Below, one piece after another: positions 40,513-56,447 of a stretch of DNA of 64,000 nucleotides; within the stretch, counting starts at the first letter, position 1, and each line of letters starts with the position of its first letter. A program made the translations under genes and the position numbers. The DNA is from Lineus longissimus (Eukaryota > Nemertea > Pilidiophora > Heteronemertea > Lineidae): NCBI RefSeq assembly GCF_910592395.1, contig NC_088311.1:23096646-23160645 (forward strand). Reading direction: 5' to 3'. The notes under the pieces were generated by a model. It worked only from the letters and a program-made list of their open reading frames with translations, ran no database searches and had not been told where the DNA came from.

Positions 40513-40955
40513 ATTGATCAAAGTCTATCAAAAAGATCCACTTCCACACCAAATGCACCAAGGAACGATCGTTAGCCAGTCAAACTTTATCATATTTGCG
40601 GGCGGCCGCGCTATCACACGTGGTTGCTATCGTCTGCATTGTAGTTCCACACGTTGCCGCTGCAGTGACTGGTGGCGCTGCTGGTCGCCTTACGCACACA
40701 TTTTCGGCTAGTTTCCCGCTCGCTTCGTTGCCATGGAGTCTCCGATCACGTGTTCCTCGAATCGATCGTTGATTGGCTAGTCTCAGTACTGGCGGGCTGC
40801 CATTCTCGCACATGTTACTGGGGGCTGGGTAGGCCCCAAGATGGACAAACGATCGGCAATCGGTCGGAGCTGACTCAATATGGCTAAAAGTTACAGCCAC
40901 TTGGCTATAAAGTGGCTTGGACTTTTGGAGGAAAAAATTCACAGAGCCAACCCTG
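40513..40955 (+). mobile_element. Interspersed element, copy 3
   Basis: Closely matches copy 1 from 'attgatcaaagtctatc' to the terminal 'gagccaaccctg', and like copy 2 lacks the first ~130 bp of copy 1. Same orientation as the other copies. It carries minus-strand open frames of up to 129 codons that parallel one in copy 2, but these look like chance frames in GC-rich DNA. Confidence 0.75.
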
Positions 40956-40965
40956 CTTTGTAAAA

Positions 40966-41004
40966 CCATGGAGGAATAAATAAGATTTATTTATACCTCC
41001 ATGG
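40966..41004. repeat. Short inverted repeat
   Basis: Left arm 'ccatggaggaataaata', right arm its reverse complement with one mismatch, spacer of a few bases. It directly follows copy 3 of the interspersed element. Possible hairpin; no function assigned. Confidence 0.6.
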
Positions 41005-42576
41005 TAAAACTGTGAGGTTCCTTGTTCATGTTGAGTAACTTATGATCGATGCCTCCTCTCTGCCTGAGGAAGAAGGTTCCTGTATTTGTACATGTACCAA
41101 CTGTAGTTCGTCCTAATAAACACAAGAAGAAGATCATGTTCTTCCTTTGTTGTACATTATCGGTATACATGTATATCCTTTACAACATGTAAATCCAATA
41201 CAGCTCCATGCCCAGGGATCAGTCATCTCTGGCTTCTCGATGACTAAAGAAAGACCATTGAAAAATTCTGGGTCTATTTGATTGAGGGATAATGTTGAAG
41301 CGCTATGCATATACATGTACTGTGTTTACATTCCAAGCCTGTCGTGGGTTTCTCGTACAACATCATACAATATGCCTATTTTACTCGAGATTGGCCTGCT
41401 GGTAGTATTAGGAGGACCAGGCAAGTTGCAACCAGCTTTAATACGCTTTCCTCAACTTGCAAGCATGACCATGAATGGACGCTGTGGTCGGAGCAAATTC
41501 TGTTTGAGACACCTAATGGTCCATGACATGACAATATTGTGATGTCAATCAGATAGTAGCTTTCTACTGCTGTGTAGTTGCTTGGAGGTGTTCCAGGAGG
41601 TTATTCAGTTTAAGCATCTTGACGAGTCGCACCAGATACCAAAACCACAGTGGGAACGACACGGGGGCTTGCCTAGCAGTCTCCTGCGACAGCTGGCTTT
41701 CTACAAATGGATCAGTGTGTCAAGGAGTCAAGGCTAACCCTAAAGGGGAGCCCGGTCCATGCCCTGGGGACTCCAATGTATGAAGTTGGCCTTCATCTTC
41801 ATGCACATGTCGACTCTTGTCAGTAAACGTTTTACCATCAATATCATTTTTTCAAAGTAAACCAATTGGACAAACAAGAGAACTTACAAAGACAACCACA
41901 TTTATAAGAAGTTGTTTATTTTTGCAATAAATATTCTCAGCTTGTCTCCGATTATTTACAAGATTTATACCTCAATATCTCCATACAATTTTTATATGAT
42001 TTTCAGATGAAAAACGCTAAAATATCTTTGTCTAGGTGACCGACCCTGGCCAACTTCTCAACAATCGTTTGGTAGCAGACAGGCTTCATAAACATCTTAT
42101 TAAAGAGAGAATACAAGCAATTCCTAGGGGAGGCCAGATTTTGTGTCCGAGATTTGAGAAAGAAACGTACAATTCACAAATCAGAGACTCATATATGATA
42201 AAGTAACCAAAGTCTAAACTGATTGCCTGTAAAACCTAGCAAGTTCTTATGGCGCTTTATATTGTACATGAACAACATCAGTGCTTCACTTGTACATGTA
42301 TATCAAATCACCCCAGCCTACCCTTTCTGTAGAAACCAAGGAGTGCACATGCTACACAAAACTTGGCCATTTCATGACAGTACTGACTAGAACATATAAT
42401 TACAAACAAAACAGAAAGAATATATGCATATACATTATACAACAGTTCTGCTTGTGTACTTGAGAACTTATGGTAAACAAATTGTTTATGGACTATGAAC
42501 CATACATTTTACAATCATCATTACACTTTAAATTCTGCCTCAAAACCACTGAAACTCAACCATCCACTCACATCAG

Positions 42577-47536
<4,960 letters not shown>

Positions 47537-47753
47537 TTTTGCCGATCAAAAGAGCAAATTTGAGTGCGTGGCCTCCATTAACTTTTTATTCAGTGCGGAG
47601 TTCCTGAAATCTGGACTCAATTAAATATTAAACTTTAAACTTTATCTAAAAACTATATAATCACTAATGAATGCTGGAATGCATATTCAAAGCTTCGTGA
47701 GTTTAATCATCAATTGAATTTTTGTAGACGAAAATTTACTGCGATATGACAAC
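47537..47753. promoter_or_regulatory. 217-bp bidirectional promoter YIPF / TIMM29
   Basis: The only sequence between the two start codons, so both 5' UTRs and core promoters must fit here or overlap. AT-rich; no TATA box in a convincing position and no CpG-rich core. Confidence 0.75.
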
Positions 47754-48604
47754 ATGTCAGCCTCCAGGGTCACCGGTGCCTTTCAAAAATTTTCCGGTTT
47801 TAGAGCAAGAACTCCTTCAATTCCCTCAAAATGGAAAGGTGGACGAATGGAAAAGATAGGTAAGATACCATTCGAGCTAAAGACATCATAAACCGCTTGC
47901 TGTAACTGCGATAAAGAGCCAAGAAATCGGTAGAAGATTGCCATGTACATCTCATGCATTGCAGATGCATGTCTTGCACGGTGGCGCCGCCTTCAACAGG
48001 CATGACATGGCTTCCTCCGACTCTGACTGGTGTGAAGGATTCTATCACTTGATCGATTCCACCGCTTTATGAAAAGTCTAATTAACACATATTTCTTGTT
48101 TTAGCCGACCACCTCAAGATGGTATTGGAGGACTACAAAGCTGTGGGTGCAGAAACAAAACAGGACATCAAGAATCGTCCGTTCAAGACATTGTTTTATC
48201 TCACTGGTTTGGGTGGGATAGTCGGACTTTGCAAAATGAATCCAGATGAACGTGTCTTCATGGAAGAACTGATACAAAATACTAATGAATTAATGCTCGT
48301 TGGTGACGCCATACGAAATCCTGAGTCTGATGATTTTATGCAAAATATATTGAAGTATCATAACCAGGGACGTCTAAAACGTTTAAGCATAGGAATATGT
48401 TCTTTCATGTATTACTCTGATCACGCAGATGAGACAGACTTGTATGAAACACAGTGTGACCATGTGAAGCCCAAGTACAAGGACTTCAAAGACAGAATAT
48501 TAGATATCGGGATAATAGGACATTGGATGGCTCTGCACAACATGATGAAGGACTATGATATCAATCCAAAAGAATGGGAAAATGAAAAAGGAAAATCAAC
48601 TTGA
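47754..48604 (+). CDS. TIMM29: TIMM29-like subunit of the TIM22 inner-membrane translocase
   Basis: Two exons: 47754-47859 and 48105-48604, joined ATAG|GTAAGA to TTTTAG|CCGAC in phase, 201 residues. TIMM29 (formerly C19orf52) is a metazoan subunit of the TIM22 complex, which inserts carrier proteins into the mitochondrial inner membrane. The N-terminus is basic and Ser/Arg-rich as in matrix-targeted proteins. One hydrophobic stretch (LFYLTGLGGIVGLC) fits the single membrane span. Conserved positions include the ILDIGIIGHWMAL and DYDIN blocks. The protein stops soon after DYDIN, so it lacks roughly the last 50-60 residues of the human protein (260 residues); a missed 3' exon is possible but no clear donor is visible. 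Confidence 0.9.
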
Positions 48605-48846
48605 TTGCGCTTATTGGACTTTTCTCGTATTTGAGGCTTGCCTGGCCCCATACAATATGAACCCTCGGACAGTTGTTGGCATTCAAGGCTTGTTGATGGA
48701 CTGGTATTGCAGCAAAGAAAATGTCTGAACCCGACTTGTGCCAATTCTGTCACAATCAGAAAATTATATAACCTTGCAGCAGATTTTTAATAAGAGGTAA
48801 CAGTGACAGAGGTTTTAAGTTCTGTGATGGTCTTTATTTGACGTGA

Positions 48847-48852
48847 AATAAA
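48847..48852 (+). terminator. Polyadenylation signal of TIMM29
   Basis: AATAAA 243 bp after the TIMM29 stop codon. Confidence 0.5.
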
Positions 48853-49299
48853 AGAGATGCACCATGCACATAATATGTTGTTAAAGTAACTGTTTTGAGA
48901 CAACAGGCAGGAGCAAGGTGGGATGGATTAACTTGATAAAATCACTGATAGACGTCTCAACTGACTGGTAGGACTATTCATACTTCTACCAGGAACACTG
49001 TTTGAACCAAATCAAACAAGATCCAGTTTCCTTATTGATCATATTGGCCAACTGGCAATCACCAGTTTGATCCCCTTGCTCATGCTAATAGTCCCCCTTT
49101 AAACTGGAAATTCTCAACACACCACCCAGCCCTGAAAGTGACAAAAACTACCAACGCTTTGGTGCTGCCAAGATGTGTCGTCTATACTTGCCGACCTAGA
49201 TGTTTTTGACTACAATGTCATTAAGTATTGACCAATTGTGAGATTGATCAATTGTGAAGCCACTGAGCTAGACCGGGAAAGTTTCTTTTTTATTGTTTT

Positions 49300-49770
49300 A
49301 TGTCTCTTGATTGTGTCACAATCAGGTCATATGTCCTTTTGAGGTCTCTTGATTGTGTCACAATCGGGTCACATGTCCTGATGAGGTCTCATGTCCTTTT
49401 GAGGTCTTTACGTGATTGTGTCACAATCGGGTCACATGTCCTTATGAGGTCTCATGTCCTTTTGAGGTCTCATGATTGTGTCACAATCCGGTCATAAGTC
49501 CTTTTGAGGTCTCTTGATTGTAGGACAATATCAAGTCGCATGTCCTTTTGAGGTCTCTTGATTGTGTCACAATCGGGTCACATGTCCTGATGAGGTCTCA
49601 TGTCCTTTTGAGGTCTCCTGATTGTGTCACAATCGGGTCACATGTCCTTATGAGGTCGCATGTTCTTTTGAGGTCTCCTGATTGTGTCACAATCCGATCA
49701 TAAATCCTTTTGAGGTCTCTTGATTGCGTCACAATCAGGTCTAATGTCCCTTTGAGGTCTCTTGATTGTG
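49300..49770 (+). repeat. Minisatellite with a palindrome in most units
   Basis: Eight clear units plus two degenerate ones carry GATTGTGTCACAATC, a 7-bp palindrome arm pair around one T, followed by 'ggtcacatgtcct' and 'tttgaggtct'. Unit length is mixed (about 41 and 62 bp) because the 'tgtcctnntgaggtct' part is itself doubled in some units. Confidence 0.9.
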
Positions 49771-49821
49771 GTGCTTTCAAGACGCATGTCACATCAACCT
49801 GTCACATCTATTCTGGCACTG

Positions 49822-49923
49822 CTCATCATTCCTAGATTGGTCTCATCATTCCTAGATTGGTCTCATCATTCCTAGATTGGTCCTCTGCCATCCTAGATTG
49901 GTCCCCGCCTATCCTAGATTGGT
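49822..49923 (-). repeat. 20-21-bp minisatellite overlapping the transporter stop codon
   Basis: Five units sharing 'cctagattggtc' (minus strand GACCAATCTAGG). The most gene-proximal units contain the last codons and the stop TAG (49911-49909) of the SLC15-like gene. Confidence 0.9.
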
Positions 49924-52900
49924 CCTCTCTTGTTCTAACGCTAGGAACTCGTTGACAGCGGCTGTTGCCCTGCCGTACCATATGACTGACGGTATGTAGC
50001 CGATCACCAGGAAGCCTAAGGCAACTGCGGCCAAAATGAAACATATGGTGCCATTCTGTGGTACGTCATCCTGGTCTGCAAACAAAGTTCCAGAAGATTA
50101 CCAATCATGATCTTGAATAAAGCCCGAGTCATAAGTGGAGAGTCTAGAGTGGAGAGTGGAGAGTTTACCCTGGAGAGTCAGCATCACACTTCGCAAGGGC
50201 AAGCCTTGCCCTTGGTTCGGCTTGGTTCGAGGTTGGATTTCCTCAAAATGTCACGTTGTTTAAGAAATATATTTGATACTTAATCAAACGCATCCTGGAA
50301 AACCAGAGTCAGTGCATGGTATGCTCTTTACCTCACACGTTCTCGGTCATGAGTGCCATGTGTTGGCCAGAAGTTCAGGATTAATCAAACCCAATCATCT
50401 AACTGTGCACCTGGAGATGATCAATATTTCATCCCCTAGCTCCTGACTACCGTCCCCCTCGATTCGACTTGTTCATGGCATTATACTTACGGATAACTGC
50501 GCCACACGTTGCTTCGAAGGCGAGAGGAAAGAAACCAAGTGAGACCCCTAGCGTCAGAGTGAATGTCTCTAAACCTGGGGCACTCTCAAGATACCAATGG
50601 GCAAAACCTGCAAAAGAACTTATTCAACTTGGTCTCGCCCTTGTCTCGGAAGAAAGTCATGCAGAAACAAAGCGACCGATTATCAGCGCCGGGATTTCGG
50701 CATGTCTTTTTCTGAATCAAGTGTCAGTAAATGGGCCAAACAGTGTAATACTAAAAGGGTTCGGGCAGAAGAGGGAGCAAGAAATCCAAATAAATCTCGA
50801 AGTGGATTCCTTCTCCTTCTTCTACCTTAACCCTTCATGGACATTTTACAGTCTTTAACCCCTCACTGACCCTTGATTCAGTGGCCTGTGGTAAGATATA
50901 GCTAATTACCAGACTACTGGTACTAATTTAATTGCAGTTAAATGAAATCGCCGACAAATTATATCATACCAGGTGGAAGCATCATAAGCATTGCCAATCC
51001 TATGACGATAAAAGCAGGTAGGACCATAAACATGAAACCAGTTATTTCCTTGCCTGCGTCCCATGGGTACATATCCAATCCGCCAATGAACACTAGCTCT
51101 AATGCTGTCAGCAATGAGCCTACCCCTGGAACAGTAAAAAAAGAAAAAAATACTGAAGCCAAATAAGCATAGCTCCTATGGAGTCCATTTCGTCATCCTG
51201 ATCGTCCTTCCTCCATGTGCCGGGCGACAAGATGAGGCCGGTCCACTGTGTCCGGTAAATATGAATGGTGGATGCTATGTTCCGTGTGGCGCAGCAGATC
51301 AGAACGTTACGAGTTAAGAACTCTCGGAGGATAATGTGTGCACGGCCCTCCTCAGGGCCTACTAAAACCGTGAATTTGGTCATGATGACGTGTAATGACG
51401 TGATGACTTCTTTGACTGAGTTATCAGTGGTTGAGGTAACTCACTTATTAGGGAGTTTTCGCAAAGCCCCCCCCCCCCCCCGAAACAAAGACTACCTGGG
51501 CAGTCCATTGCGTCATCCTGATTGGGTCTCCTTATGGTTCGGGGGTCCACTGCGTCCGGACTGAGTGTACCGAAACGTCAACGCGAACGCCCATCCCATT
51601 GTTCGACATAGTTATCAGGAGATCGAATAATCGGATATGCCTTCACGTTGGCGTTTCGGGGATTTGCAAAAAAAAACTATTAATAAACAACCCCAGTGTT
51701 AATCATAAGATTTGACCTTTTGGCAAAGTGTTCAGAACCTACGGTTAAATTCGAAGTTGCGCATTCGCTCTGAACTCTGCGCACCACTAGAAGTTACTGT
51801 CCAGAGGCAACTTTGCATTACAAAGTGCATTAGGCGTACAATTTCGAGAAAAAAAGTTTGCAAAACCTATATTCATTCATGCCATTGGACATTTTTTCGT
51901 TATTGAGACCTTTTTCCTTACCTATTGTCTTCTGGAGGTTAGTGGTGTTGTCCTGCCACAGAGGACGCCCAAAACGCCGGATGACAAGTTCCATAATAGG
52001 AACTGCTAAAAGGATGACCACGTGTTGGCTGTGCGTTAGTACGGGTATCAGCCAGTGGTGGCGCCAATAGTAAGAGACGTGGAACAGATCATAAATCTGG
52101 AAAAACGTATTTGTAAACCCAAGTTATCTATGATGGCAATCTGGTGACCGATAGGTGTCGCCGAAAGGACATATGGTTTTGCATTTTTGCCGATAGTTTG
52201 TACATGTATAATATATTTTTGTTATTTTATCGCTAAACTAGTTGCCTGACCTGACATGCCGAAGCATGGATTAACATACCTACAACGACGATAGATCGGC
52301 ATGTCGCCTGAAGAATACCAAGAATACCCTCACAAGGACTGGGATCATCTCTTTTGCACCCCCCCCCCCCCCCCGCGCTGCAACAGGGGAGGCTGAGTGT
52401 TCATCCGAATATTGACAGCACGGGTACACTCTTTAAGAAAAATATTTTCCTAGGGTTTTTTACCAGCACATGTGCTATCCAGCACACTTTCTTTCCTCTC
52501 TGAAAAACACTTCTTTGGGGCAAAAATCTCGTCTGCGAAAAAAAGCTAAGGTACATCGGGGAAATGACTTCTCTAATGCAAACAGATTTCCGCGATGGTT
52601 AAACGCCAAAATATTTCATTGAGATAGTTTGAGCATTCCTCACCGTGTATAAACCAGACCATGCAAATGACATGGATGAGATAAACATGAAGAAAAAAAC
52701 GCCTTTCTTGAGTTTCAATCGCTGCAGTACTCGCTCTCGACGGGTGCCTCTCTCCCACTCGGCGTTTGTCATGAGTTCCTCTGCCGGGCTCATCTTCCGA
52801 GTCATACATAACATTTGCCTCTTCACAATGCTGATTATCTCATTCCAAGATACTGCTCCTGAAGTTAGCAAAAGAATACTGAATTTTGCCCAGAATTGTG

Positions 52901-55261
52901 ATCTGTCAGCCGTCAAATCATACTGAACTTCCAGTCGGCGGTATTGCCTCCGTGGCCTCCGCCGCGTTGTCTCTGGAAGCTGAGCAAAGACAATACATTG
53001 AGGGTCAAGATGCCGTTAAAACTGATTCGTATATAGCCTACTGAAGGCGAACTTTATCTCGGTGTGGTATAGGAAAATCTTCCCAGAGAAAAGTGTGCTA
53101 GTATCACTAAGTTACCGTTACCAATGGCGAGGCTCGGAGATTGATCAAATAGCAGGCTTACCTCTGGCTGGTATCGATATGTTGAAACCAGATCGCAGGA
53201 ACAGGAACATGGTAATAGATATGGCGTCACTTCCGAACATGATGGCATGACGTATTGTCTGATAGTAGCGGTGTTCTTCTAAACTTGGGGGTTGAAGGGC
53301 AAATAATCCATCAAGAGCGGCCAGTGCTAATAAACTGGTCCAACACACCCTACAAATAACAAAATAATGGTCGCAATAGACTTTGTTAATAGTCAGCTGC
53401 ACACCAGTCCAACCCGGGGGACAAATGTTCACTCGTCAACGTGATTTGAAGTCAACGATTGCCGCTCTCTCGCTCTCACTCATAAATTTCTTTCTACATG
53501 ATGTATAGGCCCTACTGTGTGTCAATATGAGAAAAACCTCACCATCTCATGTTCGATGACACATTCCCTGGCGTTTGCTCAACTTGATCCGCTGTGAAGG
53601 CCATTAAGCCTGGCAACAAGAACATCATCCCGACTATGAACAGTAACCCGCCAAATCCGTACGCTCCTGTCAGGGATTTCACCTGGAGGGAGAAGATACA
53701 TAGGCCTATTTATAAAATCCCTTGATACAAGGCAATAGTTTCCGTGGACAAAATCCTTCACACTTTATCAGCTTGAGAAGAAGTCCGATAGACAATTGCT
53801 AAACATGCCCCATTCAGTGGAAGTACTTTAGGTATGCATGCATAACCAGTGGTTTTCTATACATATATATATATATCATCATCTGCATCATCATCATCAG
53901 CAGCATCATCATCGTCATCATCATCATCATCATCAACATCATCATGCATCATCATCATGCATCATCATTTTCATCAGCATTGAAGGCGTCATGGCCCAGA
54001 CTTTGGCCTTAGATATATACAGAGATAACTTCAAAATATTAACGTGAATAAACATACCGCCATTTGATCAAGGTTGCCAAGCGATTCAAATAACAGAATC
54101 ACGATGAACAAGATGAGACTTCCTGAAAGGTTAAGAATTTATGGAATTTAGATATTTTACAAATTATGCATCCTTGCGAATAAAAAGCATCCGTGTTGTC
54201 AAAGCGCAATAGCTACAGCTTATACTTTGAAGAATGGAACAAACCGAGGCCCAAACTATTGCAGTAGGTGCTATAGAATAAAAGCTGACTTCGCTACTCT
54301 TCATCAACTGCTGAGGACCGTTAACTTCAAACTGGGCTGTCATGCAAATGCTTGGTGATCTTTTAATCGAATCGAAGTGGTGAAGGGTAGGTACTGAGCG
54401 CGTTTTACTTGCTCTCCGTCCATTTATCTTGCGATTATTATAAACCTTGATGCAGTTGCGGAAGGAAATGTAATGCTTAGCATAGCTATAGCCTATTTCT
54501 TACAAAGTTGCTATTTACCTGAAGTTTTTAACCCAAGACCAATGCATATTGCACAACGGCGTCCAGTAATAGTGTCCGTGAAAATCGCGATAGCAAGAGG
54601 TAAAATATACAGCATCACTGTAATATAAGCAGAAGCTTAAAATTCGGTCGCCTTGATCACAGAATTTAAAATCGTCTCTACAGTAGAACCCCCGGTCGGC
54701 GACCACCCCGGTAACGCGACGATACCCCGCTATGGCGACCAAGAATCGCCGGTCCCGAATGGTTTCCTCTCTAATTACCATTACAAGGCCCCCGGTAACA
54801 CGACCACCCCGGTATACCCAGACCACGACCACCGGATTGGGCGGTCCCAACGACCATATTCACCCCTCTAACCCCACCAAAGGGCCTAATTGCCGTAAAC
54901 GGTCAAGTCCATATATTTTTTTCACTTTACAAAAGATTAGTTTATTTTGAGGGGCGTAAGCCCGCATTTATCATTTTTATCCGATTGTACCCCTCCAACA
55001 CTGTAATGGGAGGGCCTTGTTTCTATTGTGTTGCGACTCACCAGCCAAAATCAGCAACCAAGACCGTTGTCCGGGTAATTCATTATGTTGAAAAAACTTC
55101 ATACGATCGTGCTTTCCAACCTCATCAACTTGATAGAGTCCTAATGTCTGGACAAATAGGAGAAGAAGAAGGCAAGCGTTTGGCCAACTGTGTCCCCTTG
55201 GCGTTAGCGACGGCCGCGACAGAAGTGGTATCTCTTCCTCGCTCCCTAATCCAGAATCCAT
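49909..55261 (-). CDS. Divergent SLC15/POT-like 12-TM transporter
   Basis: Ten exons close in phase to 536 residues: 55261-55042, 54617-54519, 54122-54058, 53682-53543, 53349-53162, 52927-52644, 52096-51922, 51125-50970, 50607-50491, 50075-49909. The acidic N-terminus has a di-leucine-like EEEIPLLS motif (typical of endolysosomal sorting). About 12 hydrophobic segments follow. Length, the LPLAIAIFTDTITGRR loop (compare the GAxxADxxxGR loop between TM2 and TM3 of POT carriers), FTADQVEQ (compare the family's FGADQF) and VPIMELVI (compare PIFDYVI) point to the proton-coupled oligopeptide transporter family. The TM1 ExxER proton-coupling motif is not recognisable, so substrate and coupling are unknown. 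The acceptor of exon 6 was chosen to keep the frame and is weak. The last codons lie in a minisatellite. Confidence 0.65.
51467..51481 (+). repeat. Poly-C tract
   Basis: Fifteen consecutive C in an intron of the transporter gene. Similar tracts lie at 52359-52374 and 58650-58664, and a poly-G run near 37950. Confidence 0.9.
52359..52374 (+). repeat. Poly-C tract
   Basis: Sixteen consecutive C in an intron of the transporter gene. Confidence 0.9.
53862..53969 (+). repeat. (AT)n then (ATC)n microsatellite
   Basis: Short AT run followed by interrupted ATC trinucleotides with GCATC and GTCATC variants, in an intron of the transporter gene. Confidence 0.9.
54674..54905 (+). mobile_element. Possible Tigger/pogo-like element end
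   Basis: Starts 'ctacagtagaacccccg', typical of pogo/Tigger-like termini, and continues with C-rich 'cgaccaccccggtaac' phrases that recur about 110 bp later. The opposite terminus was not found, so this is a fragment at best. It lies in the first intron of the transporter gene. Confidence 0.35.
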
Positions 55262-56447
55262 CCTGAACAGAATCACGCCAAGTTGGGTGAATAGGTTTGA
55301 TTATGCAGGCAGACAGAAACTTGCGCCCTAAGTTCAGCTCAGTTGAACGTGAATGATCAAGCTACGGTAAGTTTCAGAAAAAATATATAATGTTTCAAAA
55401 GTTTTGTCATGCTCATAGATACGGTGTGAAAAATGAGCACATGCATGCAAGACAAGTTTGCGCGTATGAGCGACGACCGCTTACAAAAACATGTGAAGAC
55501 GTCTATTTGAGGCACGACCGCGCACCGAAAAACATGTATAAGCGCCACCCAACGTCTATTCGAGGTACGACCGCTTTTTTGCGGTTTTCACGGCCCATAC
55601 ATGTAGTATAAGACTTGGATGAGTTTTCGAGAGGATACACGAAAGCATTCGTGGAAACGGGCAACCAAGATCACGCTTCTTTTGTAGTGTTTCAAGTGAT
55701 GTCATCCCAACACTTGTTTGAAAGAAAAATAACGTTACAAGGATCGCACAATCGAGAATTAATAAGTTTATTCCTCATTCTACTGCTAAGTTCGTACAAA
55801 TGCGAGCATGATTATACAATGTACTCATGTTTGGCTTCAACACCAAATTTTATCACGAATGACAGCTTTTTCGAAGTATGACCAACCCAACCAGTACGAT
55901 GTTTACCAGAAGTCATTTCGGGCATGACATCGTTGGAATATTCCCCCGGACATGCCGGAGAAACGGAGATAAGACCAGACCAAAGCGCAATGAGTCAAGT
56001 ACATCCTGAAACGGCCTGCTTGGCAGTTGATGTCATTTGGGGATTTCCAAGAAAACATAATGTGTCGACCACGCGTCGAATGCCTGAACACAGGGGGACA
56101 GTGTTTGCATTGCCGCTGCGTGAGCAAGAGGCAGGGCCGGCACTTGTGTGGAGAAGGAGGTTTACGCGTCAACCTTTATCGCATGTTCCAGCTGCAGATA
56201 AGCGCAAAGCGACTTTCAAATGTCCCCTTCAGCACACTTAGTTGTGGTTTATGATGATTGCATCGGAGTAAGAGGGTTAACCATTATATTGATCATAAGA
56301 AATTTATCTCTAGAAATGTCGTTGACTATAAGTCTTTACGGATTGTTATCATAAATGAGTACAAAGTGCGTAATAAGATGTATATAAATGGAAATTATAA
56401 AAACGAGCGATATGATTCCAGAAGAATCACTGTGATTCGACAAAACT
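55262..56447. other. Divergent spacer SLC15-like / vanin
   Basis: No recognised exon. A ~60-bp phrase containing 'acgaccgc', 'aaaacatgt' and 'acgtctatt' is present twice in 55470-55575. A Cys-rich frame at 56027-56254 is unassigned. Confidence 0.5.

Larger units (their letters stand above)
39784..42576. other. Convergent spacer FARSA / YIPF
   Basis: No coding exon. It holds the FARSA 3' UTR with AATAAA at 40359-40364, copy 3 of the interspersed element (40513-40955), an ~18-bp inverted repeat with one mismatch (40966-41004, 'ccatggagg' ends), and a minus-strand AATAAA at 41920-41915 that may end the YIPF transcript. Confidence 0.55.
48605..49908. other. Convergent spacer TIMM29 / SLC15-like with two minisatellites
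   Basis: TIMM29 3' UTR with AATAAA at 48847-48852, then a palindrome-containing minisatellite (49300-49770) and a 20-21-bp minisatellite (49822-49923) that runs into the last coding exon of the transporter. No other exon. Confidence 0.6.

Noticed and set aside
40580-40969. 129-codon minus-strand frame with a similar frame in the 16.2-kb copy
   Set aside because: It lies wholly within the interspersed element; similarity follows from repeat identity, the two frames differ in length and alignment, and no transposase motif is present.
49300-49923. Regular repeats resembling a CRISPR array
   Set aside because: Spacers are themselves repeated and unit lengths vary; the setting is a eukaryotic convergent spacer, so these are minisatellites.
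56027-56254. Cys-rich plus-strand frame (CLNTGGQCLHCRC) that could suggest a small secreted peptide
   Set aside because: No signal peptide, no fitting splice sites, no recognisable cysteine framework, and overlapping frames on both strands are equally open.
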